DNA of 64,000 nucleotides from an uncultured Clostridium sp. (GCA_900552135.1 URYN01000001.1:62001-126000); one strand, 5' to 3'; numbered from the stretch's first letter, positions 51,213-60,563 are shown. Made by a program: numbers and translations. Notes: a model not told the origin generated them from the letters alone.

Positions 51213-51242
51213 TTGTAATTAATAAGTAATTTGTGATATAGT
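51213..51242 (+). promoter_or_regulatory. Promoter of the WG-repeat gene
   Basis: TTGTAA (51213-51218), 18-bp spacer, TATAGT (51237-51242), 35 bases upstream of the ATG. Confidence 0.45.
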
Positions 51243-51277
51243 ATAAGCGTAAAAAAGTATAATTTGAGAGGTATATA

Positions 51278-52798
51278 ATGGGAAAAGGTAAAAGATACAA
51301 TGGAGCAGAACATAAGCTAAATATAAAAAAAGTAATTGCAGTAATAATAGCACTATTGGTAATAATAATGTTTGCGGTAATAATATCAAAACTATTAAAA
51401 CCATCAAGCAAATTACAAGAGAAAACAGTTGCAAAAACATATTTCTCTGCTTTTACCAATAATAAATGGGGAGTAATAAATTCAAATGGAGAAGAAGTAA
51501 TTACTCCAAGTTATGATGAAATGGTTATAGTTCCTAACAAAGAAAAGGCAGTATTTATTGTAACTTATGACGCAGACTATGCAAATGGAACATATAAAAC
51601 TAAGGCTGTAAATGAAAAAAATGAACAGTTATTCACAGATTATTCAGAAGGTGTGGAAGCAATTCAAAATTACGACAGTCAAAACAATTTATGGTATGAA
51701 AAAACTTGCTTAAAAGTTAAAAAATCAGGAAAATATGGACTAATAGATTTCTCGGGAAAAATATTACTTCCAGCAGAATACGACGAAATAACACCAGTAA
51801 TAGGAGTTGAAAACAGCCTTATTACAAAAAAAGACGGAAAATATGGACTAGTAAGTTCAACAGGATCAATCATAATAAACAATGAATATGAGCAAATATC
51901 AGCACTTACTAAAAATTATGAAGATGGATACATTGTAAAAAATTCAGAAGGAAAAATTGGAGTTATTGGAGCAAATAAAAAGATTGCTCTTCCAATAGAG
52001 TATGATGATATAAAACCTGTTTATGCAAATTCAAAATACATTGCAAAAGCAGACGGAAAATGGCAAATAGTAGATACTCAAAACAATACTAAAGAAAATT
52101 TTGAGTATGACGATGTAGCAGGAATAGACAACGAAAACATAATAGTAATAAAGGACAATAAATATGGAGTTATTTCATATACAGGAGTTGAAAAAATTGC
52201 TCCTACTTATGAAGACTTAAAAAACATATACAATGATTATTACATAGCAAAAAAAGACGGACTTTATGGAGTAGTTGATTCAAAGAATGAAACAAAAATT
52301 GAATTCAAATATAAGAATCTAACATATTTAAAAACAGCAGACATAATCGAAGGCGACACAGACAAAATAGAAACAGATTTATTTGATAGAAACTTCAACT
52401 TGAAATTAGCAGGAATTGTATCTGAAATAAATACAGATAAAGGATATATGAAAGTTAGAGTAAATGACGAGTACAAATATTACAATTTCAAATTTGAAAC
52501 AAAGAAAAACACAGATTTACTAATACAAAATACTCTATTCTTATCAAAGAAAGATGGAAAATATGGCTATGTAAACAAGAATAATGTTGTAGTTATAAAT
52601 TACATTTATGATGATGCTACAGAGCAAAACGATTGTGGTTATGTTGCTGTAAAACAAAATGGAAAATGGGGAACCATCAATTCAAAAGGAGAAACAGTTG
52701 TAGAGCCAAGCTTATCAATGGAGAACAATTCAATAATAGACTTCATCGGAACATGGCATCTTGCAGAAGACATAAATGCAAATTACTACACTAAATAA
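51278..52798 (+). CDS. WG-repeat protein with N-terminal membrane anchor
   Basis: 506 residues. A membrane helix (18-38) is followed by a short linker and about nine WG-type beta repeats (GKYGLIDFSGK, GKYGLVSSTGS, NKYGVISYTGV, GKYGYVNKNNV, GKWGTINSKGE and others), which fold as beta-propeller-like blades outside the membrane. Repeats near 380-430 are degenerate. GAGAGGT precedes the ATG. It lies between spoIIE and a membrane-tailed protein, with acpS after it. Proteins of this kind are common in Clostridia; the ligand is unknown. Confidence 0.85.
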   Translation: MGKGKRYNGAEHKLNIKKVIAVIIALLVIIMFAVIISKLLKPSSKLQEKTVAKTYFSAFTNNKWGVINSNGEEVITPSYDEMVIVPNKEKAVFIVTYDADYANGTYKTKAVNEKNEQLFTDYSEGVEAIQNYDSQNNLWYEKTCLKVKKSGKYGLIDFSGKILLPAEYDEITPVIGVENSLITKKDGKYGLVSSTGSIIINNEYEQISALTKNYEDGYIVKNSEGKIGVIGANKKIALPIEYDDIKPVYANSKYIAKADGKWQIVDTQNNTKENFEYDDVAGIDNENIIVIKDNKYGVISYTGVEKIAPTYEDLKNIYNDYYIAKKDGLYGVVDSKNETKIEFKYKNLTYLKTADIIEGDTDKIETDLFDRNFNLKLAGIVSEINTDKGYMKVRVNDEYKYYNFKFETKKNTDLLIQNTLFLSKKDGKYGYVNKNNVVVINYIYDDATEQNDCGYVAVKQNGKWGTINSKGETVVEPSLSMENNSIIDFIGTWHLAEDINANYYTK

Positions 52799-52835
52799 GA
52801 GGAACAAAATAAGAACTAGATAAAGGAGAAAAGTA

Positions 52836-54077
52836 ATGGAACTAAAGACCAAATACCAATATACATATTTTATATATCCGTATATAGTAAATGAAAAGAA
52901 CTATGAAAAATACCTATACAAACTTCTTATGGATAAAAATTATACAATGAAGGTATTTGAAAAAGAAAAAGACATGGATTTGTACGAGTATTTCTTACCT
53001 AAAATAAGAAGTGCAATGTTCTGGACTATCGATTACGATATGTACAGAATGAAAAAATTAGAACAAATCGATAAGAAAATGCAAGCAAATCTAATTGCAA
53101 AGAATCCATGTACAATATTCAGCTATAATCTAAAAAAAGACATACAAGGTAAAGCTGGCAAAAGCGAAGATGGAATATATTTTAACATTAGAAGTATAGA
53201 AGTCGTTTGCTTTAACACCGGTGTCTGCTTTCTAGTTCTAAAAACAACATTAGAAGGCGAAAATACACTTGCAAATGTATGCAATTTCAACTACAAATTT
53301 AGAAGTATAAAATCAAGTAATTATAATTTTAAAGACTATGAAAATATTAACATACAAACAGATATGTTTAGCAGTATCAAAGAGTTGAATACTTTAATAA
53401 AAGACATTACTGGAAATAACAAAGGTGCAAAAGAATTAAATATCGACACAGAAAAATTCATAACTTATTCTTATGCATGCATTGGACAAGAAGCATGGAA
53501 CGAAAATCTAAAAACTGGCTTATTGGAAAAAGAATTCTATAGATTTGCAAATGTAGAAAAGGCAGATGCAGTTATCACATTAGGAGATAAATCTCTAGAA
53601 GAAAAAATGACAGTTATAGAAAAATCAAAAAATGAATTGTATGGAATAAGCAATATTGCTACAGTACTATTAACCTCTGACCAAGAAGCAGGAAACTATA
53701 CCAAGATTCCACACGACTTTGAGAGAAAATACTTGTATAATTACATATTTGAATTGTATAAAAAAATTCACTTAAAACAAATAAATTACGAATTCAAACA
53801 AACAGGTAAATTCAAAAAATTAAAACAAGACTTTATCAACTTCACACAAAAAATATGGATAGAAGAAGTTACTAACGAGCAAAATGGAAGCATGCTAGAC
53901 GCAGAATGGAAACAAACTCTAGACTTGAACACTCTATATGCTCAGATAAAAGAAAAATATGACATTTTATATAAAAATACGAATATTGAAAAAACTGAAA
54001 AAACAAATAGGGCAATAGTTGCAATATTAGTACTATTAGTAATTTTGAATATAATCATAGTAATAAAAATGTTATAG
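52836..54077 (+). CDS. Uncharacterised protein with C-terminal membrane helix
   Basis: 413 residues. The cytoplasmic part (1-390) alternates strand and helix with a central region (GQEAWNENLKTGLLEKEFYRFA) and a helical stalk (LYAQIKEKYDILYKNTNIEKTE). The last 20 residues form one membrane helix (IVAILVLLVILNIIIVIKML). The stalk plus terminal helix resembles the tail of CorA-like ion channels, but the GMN channel motif is absent, so I do not assign that. AAAGGAG precedes the start, and acpS follows after 16 bases. Function unknown. Confidence 0.6.
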   Translation: MELKTKYQYTYFIYPYIVNEKNYEKYLYKLLMDKNYTMKVFEKEKDMDLYEYFLPKIRSAMFWTIDYDMYRMKKLEQIDKKMQANLIAKNPCTIFSYNLKKDIQGKAGKSEDGIYFNIRSIEVVCFNTGVCFLVLKTTLEGENTLANVCNFNYKFRSIKSSNYNFKDYENINIQTDMFSSIKELNTLIKDITGNNKGAKELNIDTEKFITYSYACIGQEAWNENLKTGLLEKEFYRFANVEKADAVITLGDKSLEEKMTVIEKSKNELYGISNIATVLLTSDQEAGNYTKIPHDFERKYLYNYIFELYKKIHLKQINYEFKQTGKFKKLKQDFINFTQKIWIEEVTNEQNGSMLDAEWKQTLDLNTLYAQIKEKYDILYKNTNIEKTEKTNRAIVAILVLLVILNIIIVIKML

Positions 54078-54093
54078 AAAAAGGAAAAACGTT

Positions 54094-54483
54094 ATGCAGA
54101 TAAAAACCGGAATTGATATAATTGAGGTAGAAAGAATTAAAAATTCTATAGACGAATTAGGCGATGCTTTTCTAAATAGAGTATTTACCGAGAATGAAAT
54201 AAAATACTGTGAGTCAAAAAACAGGAATAAATATCAACACTATGCAGCAAGATTCGCAGTAAAAGAAGCCGTATTTAAGGCGGTTTCAGGACTTCTAACA
54301 GATAAATATTCCATAGCGTGGAAAAATATAGAAACCACAAATGAAACATCTGGAAGACCAAAAGTAGAATTTGTATCAATTACAAAAAAGGTAGAAAAAG
54401 AATTAAAAAAAATACAGAGCATCGACATTAGCATATCTCATATAAAAGACACTGCTATTGCAAGTGCGAGTATATTAATATAA
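54094..54483 (+). CDS. acpS: Holo-[acyl-carrier-protein] synthase
   Basis: 129 residues with GIDIIEVERI (metal-binding D) and ARFAVKEAVFKAV, plus a SISHIKDTAIASA C-terminus, the standard AcpS set. It transfers 4'-phosphopantetheine from CoA to apo-ACP, essential for fatty acid synthesis. It is preceded by AAAAAGGAAAAA, a modest site. A long hairpin follows, overlapping the stop codon. Confidence 0.94.
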   Translation: MQIKTGIDIIEVERIKNSIDELGDAFLNRVFTENEIKYCESKNRNKYQHYAARFAVKEAVFKAVSGLLTDKYSIAWKNIETTNETSGRPKVEFVSITKKVEKELKKIQSIDISISHIKDTAIASASILI

Positions 54484-54520
54484 TTTATGCCCAATAGGAA
54501 TTTTTCTATTGGGCATAAAT
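54483..54520 (+). terminator. Hairpin after acpS
   Basis: A perfect 15-bp stem begins at the last base of the acpS stop codon (ATTTATGCCCAATAG and its complement) with an eight-base loop. No T-run follows, so termination is likely but weak. Confidence 0.55.
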
Positions 54521-54644
54521 TGAAAATATAGAGAAAATACTGAAGCTTGCATTAGGCTATTTGAAAAAATAAAACACAAAAATTTTAGTATAAGGAGGAA
54601 AGTGTGATTATTAAAAAATTAAATAATCATGCTAAAAAGAAAAG

Positions 54645-55412
54645 ATGGAATTATTCGATTCACATGCACATTATAACGATGAAAAATTCGATGAAGATAG
54701 AGAAAAAATAATAAAAGACACTTATGAATTTGGAGTAACCTCATTTGTTTGTGCTGGATATAGTTTAGCAAGCACAAAAAAGGCAATCGAAATAGCAGAA
54801 AAATATCCATTCATATATGCTACTGCAGGAATTTCGCCAAATGATTTAACTGAAAATTGGAGTGACGATGTTGAAAATATAGACAAGATTTTATCTGAGA
54901 AAAAAGTAATTGCAGTTGGAGAAATTGGACTGGATTATCATTATGATACAAATGTAGAATGGCAGAAACAGGCTTTTATTAAGCAAATAGAACTAGCCAA
55001 CAAATACGACTTGCCAATAGTAATTCATACCAGAGACGCAGTATCAGACACATTAGAAATATTAAAAACATATCCTGTAAAAAATAAAGGAGTATTCCAT
55101 TGCTGTCCTTTTAACAGAGAATTAATTAAAGAAGCACTAAAACTTGGTTTCTACATTTCAATTGCTGGACCAATAACATTCAAAAACTCTAAAAATGCCG
55201 AAGAAATAGCAAATTTAGTTCCTATTGACAGAATGCTTATAGAAACAGATAGTCCATATCTTGCCCCAGAACCTGTAAGAGGAACAAGAAACGATTCAAG
55301 AAATGTAAAATACACTGCACAAAAAATTGCAGACTTTAGAAAAACAACAATAGAAGAAATTGCAAAAAACACTTATGAGAATACAATGAGAATTTTTAAA
55401 ATTAAAAAATAG
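54645..55412 (+). CDS. tatD: TatD family metal-dependent deoxyribonuclease
   Basis: 255 residues with DSHAHYND, GEIGLDYHYD, HTRDA, HCCP and the closing ETDSPYLAPEP, the complete TatD metal-binding set. It is a 3'-5' DNA exonuclease linked with DNA quality control. The ATG at 54645 gives the usual ELFDSHAHY start. The best ribosome binding site (AAGGAGGA at about 54595) is 40 bases away and precedes an inverted repeat (GATTATT...AATAATC), so initiation is unusual. A shared terminator with lemA follows. Confidence 0.92.
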   Translation: MELFDSHAHYNDEKFDEDREKIIKDTYEFGVTSFVCAGYSLASTKKAIEIAEKYPFIYATAGISPNDLTENWSDDVENIDKILSEKKVIAVGEIGLDYHYDTNVEWQKQAFIKQIELANKYDLPIVIHTRDAVSDTLEILKTYPVKNKGVFHCCPFNRELIKEALKLGFYISIAGPITFKNSKNAEEIANLVPIDRMLIETDSPYLAPEPVRGTRNDSRNVKYTAQKIADFRKTTIEEIAKNTYENTMRIFKIKK

Positions 55413-55426
55413 TATAATAAAAATAA

Positions 55427-55500
55427 AAGAGTTTAGAAAATACATTTTTAGTGAAATATTAAAAATCACTCAAAAGCTACATTCTAAACTCTTATATTTT
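55427..55500. terminator. Bidirectional terminator between tatD and lemA
   Basis: AAGAGTTTAGAA (55427-55438) and TTCTAAACTCTT (55482-55493) are perfectly complementary, 43 bases apart, with an inner AGTGA/TCACT hairpin. T-rich sequence lies on the right and A-rich on the left, so both converging genes can be ended here. Confidence 0.7.
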
Positions 55501-55509
55501 TAATTTATA

Positions 55510-56070
55510 TTATTTTCCAAAATCAACTTTTACATTCTTTCTTGCATCTTCAGAATCAACTTTAAATAATTCCTCTGGTTCGAAATGGAACATAGATGCT
55601 ACAACATTTGATGGGAAAGACTCAAGACTTGTGTTATATCTTGTAACAGTATCATTGTAGAATTGTCTTGAATAAGAAATTTTATTCTCTGTATTAGATA
55701 ATTCTGTTTGTAGAGCAATAAAATTTTGGTTAGCCTTTAAATCTGGATAATTCTCAGCAACAGCCATTATTGTTTTTAAAGCACCAGAAAGTTCATTATC
55801 AATTTTTACTTTATCATTAATATCTTTTGCAGATGCCCAAGATGTACGTAAAGCTGTAACTTTTTCTAAAACTTCAGATTCATGAGACATGTAACCTTTT
55901 ACTGTTTCAACTAAATTTGGAATTAAATCAAATCTTCTTTGTAGTTGAACATCGATTTGGCTCCATGAATTTTTTACCTTTTGTCTGGCAGATACTAGAT
56001 TGTTGTAAATACCAATGACTAACATTGCTAAAAGTGCAATAATAGCAATTATTATTAAAAGTGCAGTCAT
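55510..56070 (-). CDS. lemA: LemA family protein
   Basis: 186 residues. An N-terminal membrane helix (3-23, LLIIIAIIALLAMLVIGIYN) precedes the family's helical hairpin (NSWSQIDVQLQRRFDLIPNLVETVKGY, then AENYPDLKANQNFIALQTELSNTENKI). LemA proteins sit in the membrane and lie next to metalloproteases in some species. AGGAGG precedes the start. Function is uncertain in bacteria generally. Confidence 0.9.
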   Translation of the reverse strand: MTALLIIIAIIALLAMLVIGIYNNLVSARQKVKNSWSQIDVQLQRRFDLIPNLVETVKGYMSHESEVLEKVTALRTSWASAKDINDKVKIDNELSGALKTIMAVAENYPDLKANQNFIALQTELSNTENKISYSRQFYNDTVTRYNTSLESFPSNVVASMFHFEPEELFKVDSEDARKNVKVDFGK

Positions 56071-56297
56071 AATTTACCTCCTAAAATAAATTTACCATTA
56101 ATATATCACATTAGAGCAAACTATACAATATATTTGGAAAATATTATTATACAGAAAAACAAAAATTGTAAATAAAGTAAAATTAAATAGTCATATTTAA
56201 GAAAAACCAAGCATATACTATAATAGGACAAATTGTTTGAAAAGAGCAAAAACCTGAAGTGCTTAATTCCGTAATGGAATAGAAAAATGTGTAAAAT

Positions 56298-56326
56298 TTG
56301 ACAGATTAATAAAAAAATGGTATAAT
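56298..56326 (+). promoter_or_regulatory. Consensus promoter of the SleB-like gene
   Basis: TTGACA (56298-56303), 17-bp spacer, TATAAT (56321-56326), with a TGG extension in front of the -10 box. It is the best promoter in the window, so the hydrolase is probably made during growth. Confidence 0.8.
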
Positions 56327-56361
56327 GAGTTTGTTGTTTCAAAAGGAGGAACGAAAAATAT

Positions 56362-57360
56362 ATGAAGAAAGCGAAAAAAGCAAAACTCCCAATTAAAAAA
56401 ATAATTGGAATATGCTTAATACTATTATTCGTAATGGGCGTTGGAGTTATGGCAGATAATGCAAAACTCGTAAACGTTAAAATAATTCTTTCAAATGGAT
56501 ATATAATGAATGTTACAACTTCAAAAAATAAAGTTGCAGACATATTAGAAGAAAACCATATTATATTATTACCAGAGGAAAGCGTTATACCAGAAAAAGA
56601 AAGTAACATTTCGGACAATAAAACAATAAAAATATCAAAAGATGAAAAACAAGTAGAAGTTGCACAAACTGAAGAAAACTCAAGTAATATTACAGTAGAA
56701 ACTTTGTTAAAATCTTATGATTCAATAGTAGAAAAAATTGAAACAGTACAAGAAACAATACCTTATGAAACTATTACAAAGGACGTTTCAGACAACGATT
56801 CAAATAAAAGAGAAACTGTTGTTCAACAAGGAAAAGACGGATTAAGAGAAGTAACATACAAAGTTAAATATCAAAACGACGCAGAAATAGAAAGAACAGA
56901 AATTTCTTCAAATATAATTGAAGAACCTGTTGATAAAATTATAGAAGTTAGAAAGAAAACAATTACAAACAGAAGTACAAGAAGCTCATCAGTAACATAT
57001 AACAATGGCGTTTGGTCATATTCTGCAGAAGAATTCGACTTATTATGTGCCATAACTGCGCAAGAATGTAGTTCAAGTTACGAAGGTGCACTTGCTGTTA
57101 TCACAACAGCATGTAACAGAGCTGAAAGTGCAAAATGGGGAAGCAAAGGTTCAGACCCATTAAGTCAATATAAGGCACCAGGACAATTCTGTTATTCAAT
57201 AGATAGTCACTGGAAAAAGAGATTAAACGGAAATTATTCATCAGTAGTTGCACAAGCCGTTTCAGACGCATTAAATGGAAAAAGAAATCATAATTATTTA
57301 TCATTTAGAGCAGCGGGTCATGCTTCAGGCGAATACATTGGTGGAAACGTTTACTTCTAA
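56362..57360 (+). CDS. SleB-like cell-wall hydrolase with DUF348 and G5 domains
   Basis: 332 residues. A membrane or signal segment (about 13-32) leads to a ubiquitin-like DUF348 domain (NVKIILSNGYIMNVTTSK), a G5 domain with its EPV motif (QETIPYETI...EEPVDKIIEV), and a C-terminal hydrolase_2 domain of the SleB/CwlJ type (EEFDLLCAITAQECSS, QFCYSID, SFRAAG). The catalytic glutamate in AQECSS is present. It would cut cortex or vegetative wall peptidoglycan. GGAGGA precedes the start, and a consensus promoter lies just upstream. Confidence 0.88.
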   Translation: MKKAKKAKLPIKKIIGICLILLFVMGVGVMADNAKLVNVKIILSNGYIMNVTTSKNKVADILEENHIILLPEESVIPEKESNISDNKTIKISKDEKQVEVAQTEENSSNITVETLLKSYDSIVEKIETVQETIPYETITKDVSDNDSNKRETVVQQGKDGLREVTYKVKYQNDAEIERTEISSNIIEEPVDKIIEVRKKTITNRSTRSSSVTYNNGVWSYSAEEFDLLCAITAQECSSSYEGALAVITTACNRAESAKWGSKGSDPLSQYKAPGQFCYSIDSHWKKRLNGNYSSVVAQAVSDALNGKRNHNYLSFRAAGHASGEYIGGNVYF

Positions 57361-57391
57361 AATAAAGATTAAAAATAAGAAACATACAAGA

Positions 57392-57424
57392 AACAAGCAA
57401 AATAAACTTTTGCTTGTTTTTCTT
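57392..57424 (+). terminator. Terminator of the SleB-like gene
   Basis: AACAAGCAAAA and TTTTGCTTGTT pair across a five-base loop and are followed by TTTTCTTTT. Confidence 0.8.
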
Positions 57425-57456
57425 TTGTAAATGTGCTATAGAACATTTATAAAGTA

Positions 57457-57485
57457 TTGATATTTCTTGTTTTCTATAGTAAAAT
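57457..57485 (+). promoter_or_regulatory. Promoter of the exonuclease III gene
   Basis: TTGATA (57457-57462), 17-bp spacer, TAAAAT (57480-57485), 33 bases upstream of the ATG. Confidence 0.65.
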
Positions 57486-57518
57486 TAGAAATGCAAAAAA
57501 TATAAAGAGAGGGAAAAT

Positions 57519-58274
57519 ATGAAATTAATATCATGGAATGTAAATGGATTAAGGGCCGTAATGAATAAAGGCTTCAAGGAGTTTTTTGAATCAATAGATG
57601 CAGATGCAATTTGCCTTCAGGAAACTAAATTGCAAGAGGGACAAATAGAGTTTGCACCAGAAGGCTACTATACATATTGGAACAGTGCTGTGAAAAAGGG
57701 ATATTCAGGAACAGTAATATTTACTAAGGCAAAGCCTATAAATGTAACTTATGGCATTGGAATAGAAGAACATGACCAAGAAGGAAGAGTTATAACAGCC
57801 GAATATGAAGAATTTTACTTAGTTGATTGCTATACTCCAAATTCGCAAAGAGAGCTAACAAGATTAGATTATAGGATGAAATGGGAAGATGATTTTAGAA
57901 AATATTTAGAAGAACTAAATCAAAAAAAGCCTGTGATTCTATGTGGAGATCTAAATGTTGCACATAATGAAATTGATTTAAAAAATCCTAAAACTAACAG
58001 ACACAATGCAGGATTCACAGATGAAGAAAGAAATAAAATGACAGAGTTATTGGGAGCAGGATTTACAGATTCATTCAGATATTTATACCCTGATAAAACA
58101 GATATATATTCTTGGTGGTCATACATGTTTCATGCAAGAGAAAAAAATGCAGGCTGGAGAATAGATTATTTTGTAGTCTCAGATAGCATTAAAGACAAAA
58201 TAAAAGACAGCAAAATACTTACGGAAATAATGGGAAGCGACCATTGCCCAGTAGAATTAGACATAGAAATATAA
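57519..58274 (+). CDS. exoA: Exodeoxyribonuclease III (AP endonuclease)
   Basis: 251 residues with SWNVNGLRA, QETKLQ (metal glutamate), YCTPNS-type YTPNS, GDLNVAHNEIDL, FTDSFRYLYPD and GSDHCPVELDI. These motifs cover all metal and phosphate contacts of the Xth/APE1 family, which nicks DNA at abasic sites for base excision repair. GAGAGGG precedes the ATG. It is a stand-alone gene with its own promoter. Confidence 0.95.
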   Translation: MKLISWNVNGLRAVMNKGFKEFFESIDADAICLQETKLQEGQIEFAPEGYYTYWNSAVKKGYSGTVIFTKAKPINVTYGIGIEEHDQEGRVITAEYEEFYLVDCYTPNSQRELTRLDYRMKWEDDFRKYLEELNQKKPVILCGDLNVAHNEIDLKNPKTNRHNAGFTDEERNKMTELLGAGFTDSFRYLYPDKTDIYSWWSYMFHAREKNAGWRIDYFVVSDSIKDKIKDSKILTEIMGSDHCPVELDIEI

Positions 58275-58356
58275 AATAAGGATATAACTGTAAAAAATAT
58301 TCCTAATGCAACAACAGGTTTATAGGTCCCGTTAATAAAAACCTAAATATATAAAT

Positions 58357-58393
58357 AAGGAGATCATGATTATTTAAATATCATGAAATAGAG
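58357..58393 (+). promoter_or_regulatory. Ribosome binding site separated from the start by a hairpin
   Basis: AAGGAG (58357-58362) is followed by TCATGAT (58364-58370) and ATCATGA (58380-58386), a perfect 7-bp stem with a nine-base loop, and then seven bases to the ATG at 58394. If the hairpin folds, the effective spacing is eight bases. Confidence 0.45.
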
Positions 58394-59518
58394 ATGAAAG
58401 AAGAAAAACATATTATAAAAAAATGGGTCTATTGGTTCTTACTTGCAACAGCCATAATAATTGTTTATAACGTATTAAATAATTTTACAAGTGTTGCAAA
58501 TGCTATAAAGAACTTTATCGGTATAATAATGCCGTTTGGAGCAGGACTTTTAATTGCATACATATTATATTTGCCATCTTGCAAAATAGAAAGACTGTAT
58601 AAAAAAACAAGGAAAAAGAATTTTTTAAACAAACATGCTAGAATGCTCAGCGTAATTACGACATACATAATTGCACTATTAGTATGCATTATAATAATTA
58701 ATGTAATACTGCCATCAGTAATCCAAAGCTTGAAAGATTTAATTTCAAACATACCAAACTACTACAACACGGCAGTCGATAAAATAAACTCTCTACCGGA
58801 AAATCATATACTAAGAAATGAAAGAGTAATAGAGTCAATAAGCAAACTAAAAGACATAGATGTAGAACAACTAATAAATTTAGATAAAATACAAAGCTAC
58901 ATAAAAGGCGTAATAAGCGCTGTAGGAACCGTATTCGACATATTCATTTCGATTGTCGTATCAGTGTACATTCTTCTTCAAAGAAAGCAATTAATACAAT
59001 TCTGGTCAAAACTAGTTAAAACATTAGTGAATGAGAAAACTTATATAAATCTAAAAAAATACTTTATAAAAGGCAACGAAATATTTTTTAATTTCTTAAC
59101 CAGCCAGATAATAGACGCAATTGTTGTTGGAGTGCTTGTATCAATAGCAATGCTAATAATAGGGGTAAAATATGCGGTTCTACTAGGATTTGTTATAGGA
59201 TTATTTAACTTAATTCCATACTTTGGAGCACTAGTTGCAGTTGCAATATCTATACTAATAACTTTATTTACAGATGGAATTGGAAAAGCAATATTAATGG
59301 CGATAATTGTTATAGTACTACAACAAATTGACGCTAATATCATAAATCCAAAAATAATAGGAAATTCTCTAAAAATAAGCCAACTACTAGTATTGTTTGC
59401 AGTAACAGTAGGTGGAGCATACTTTGGAATACTTGGAATGTTTTTGGCAGTACCGGTATTTACAGTAATAAAAGTAATTATTGAAGATTATATTGATGAA
59501 AAAACAGGGAAAGAATAA
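58394..59518 (+). CDS. AI-2E family transporter
   Basis: 374 residues with about eight membrane helices. The family signature includes FIGIIMPFGAGLLIAY in the N-terminal third, GLFNLIPYFGALVAV in the middle, and QQIDANIINPKIIGNSLKISQLLVLFAV near the end, all matching the YdbI/AI-2E exporter family. Members export signalling molecules or sodium, depending on species; the substrate here is open. Initiation appears to use a hairpin-spaced binding site. It is single and followed by the rpsU region. Confidence 0.9.
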   Translation: MKEEKHIIKKWVYWFLLATAIIIVYNVLNNFTSVANAIKNFIGIIMPFGAGLLIAYILYLPSCKIERLYKKTRKKNFLNKHARMLSVITTYIIALLVCIIIINVILPSVIQSLKDLISNIPNYYNTAVDKINSLPENHILRNERVIESISKLKDIDVEQLINLDKIQSYIKGVISAVGTVFDIFISIVVSVYILLQRKQLIQFWSKLVKTLVNEKTYINLKKYFIKGNEIFFNFLTSQIIDAIVVGVLVSIAMLIIGVKYAVLLGFVIGLFNLIPYFGALVAVAISILITLFTDGIGKAILMAIIVIVLQQIDANIINPKIIGNSLKISQLLVLFAVTVGGAYFGILGMFLAVPVFTVIKVIIEDYIDEKTGKE

Positions 59519-59617
59519 ATTTTATGTTATAGTTTAGAAAGAAATAAAAAAAGCATGGCTAAATTAGGTTTTAAACTAAATTTATTCCAGTTTTGTACAA
59601 TTATTTCAAAACTAGTA

Positions 59618-59647
59618 TTGACAAGTTATATAAAATTAGTTTATAAT
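59618..59647 (+). promoter_or_regulatory. Promoter of rpsU-yqeY
   Basis: TTGACA (59618-59623), 18-bp spacer, TATAAT (59642-59647), 92 bases before the rpsU start. The leader has a GCATG-rich stretch and no obvious terminator. Confidence 0.75.
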
Positions 59648-59739
59648 AATAGGCATGTAAAGAGAGTTACTCAATACATATTAGGAGAATAAAATCCCAT
59701 ACGCATGCAATGAAAGTGCACCGGAAGGAGGGGAATATC

Positions 59740-59910
59740 ATGTCAGAAGTAAAAGTTAATAATGGAAATATAGAAGATGCCTTAAAAAGATTTAAGAGAC
59801 AATGTGCCAGAAATGGAGTATTACAAGAGGTACGTAAAAGAGAACATTATGAAAAACCTAGTGTAAAGAGAAAGAAAAAATCAGAGGCAGCAAGAAAAAG
59901 AAAATTTTAA
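59740..59910 (+). CDS. rpsU: 30S ribosomal protein S21
   Basis: 56 residues. MSEVKVNNGNIEDALKRFK and the arginine- and lysine-rich tail are characteristic of S21, which helps 16S rRNA engage mRNA. The start at 59740 has GGAAGGAGGGG upstream; the frame is open from 59710. yqeY follows after a terminator, the common Firmicutes order. Confidence 0.95.
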   Translation: MSEVKVNNGNIEDALKRFKRQCARNGVLQEVRKREHYEKPSVKRKKKSEAARKRKF

Positions 59911-59932
59911 ATTAAAATAAAAAAGAAAAGAG

Positions 59933-59972
59933 GCGTTTTCAAAATATAATATTGTATTTTGAAAACGCTATT
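59933..59972 (+). terminator. Terminator after rpsU
   Basis: A perfect 14-bp stem (GCGTTTTCAAAATA and its complement) with an eight-base loop is followed by TATTTCTATT. It lets most transcripts end after rpsU while some may continue into yqeY. Confidence 0.75.
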
Positions 59973-60081
59973 TCTATTAAAAATATAAATAGTGGTCCCA
60001 TTAAACCAAAATTAAAAATAAAAATTAATGGAGAAAGGTAAGTATAATATATTAAATTTTATATTATATAAGGAAATAAAA

Positions 60082-60522
60082 ATGTTAAAAGAAAAATTAT
60101 TAAACGATTTAAAAGTAGCTATGAAGGAGAAAAATGTTAATAAAAAGAATGCAGTTCAAATGGTAAGAACAGCAATTTTACAAATTGAAAAAGATAAAGG
60201 TATAGAAGTTTCAGATGAGCAAATAATAAACATAATTGCAAAAGAAGTAAAAACAAGAAAAGACTCAATAGTAGAATTTGAAAAGGCAGAAAGACAAGAT
60301 TTAATAGATCAAACAAACGAAGAAATTGAAGTACTAGAGGAATATCTACCAAAACAATTAACAGATGAAGAATTAGAAAATGAAGTAAAGAAAATTGTAG
60401 AAAGCGTTGGAGCTACATCAGTAAAAGACATGGGAAAAGTAATGAAAGAAGCAAAAGTAGTAATTGGTGCAAAAGCTGATGGAAAAAGAATAAATGAAAT
60501 GGTTAAGAAAATATTAGCATAG
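60082..60522 (+). CDS. yqeY: GatB/YqeY domain protein
   Basis: 146 residues from the ATG at 60082 (AAGGAAATAAA upstream; 60028 is less likely). It has the YqeY pattern: an N-terminal helix with AMKEKN, KTRKDSIVEFEKAERQDL, EEIEVLEEYLPKQL and GKVMKEAKVVIGAKADGKRINEMVK. It is related to the tRNA-binding tail of the GatB amidotransferase. It follows rpsU, as in related genomes. Confidence 0.9.
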   Translation: MLKEKLLNDLKVAMKEKNVNKKNAVQMVRTAILQIEKDKGIEVSDEQIINIIAKEVKTRKDSIVEFEKAERQDLIDQTNEEIEVLEEYLPKQLTDEELENEVKKIVESVGATSVKDMGKVMKEAKVVIGAKADGKRINEMVKKILA

Positions 60523-60563
60523 TTTGCAAATAAAACTAAATAAGAAGGAGAGAACCAAAGTAA

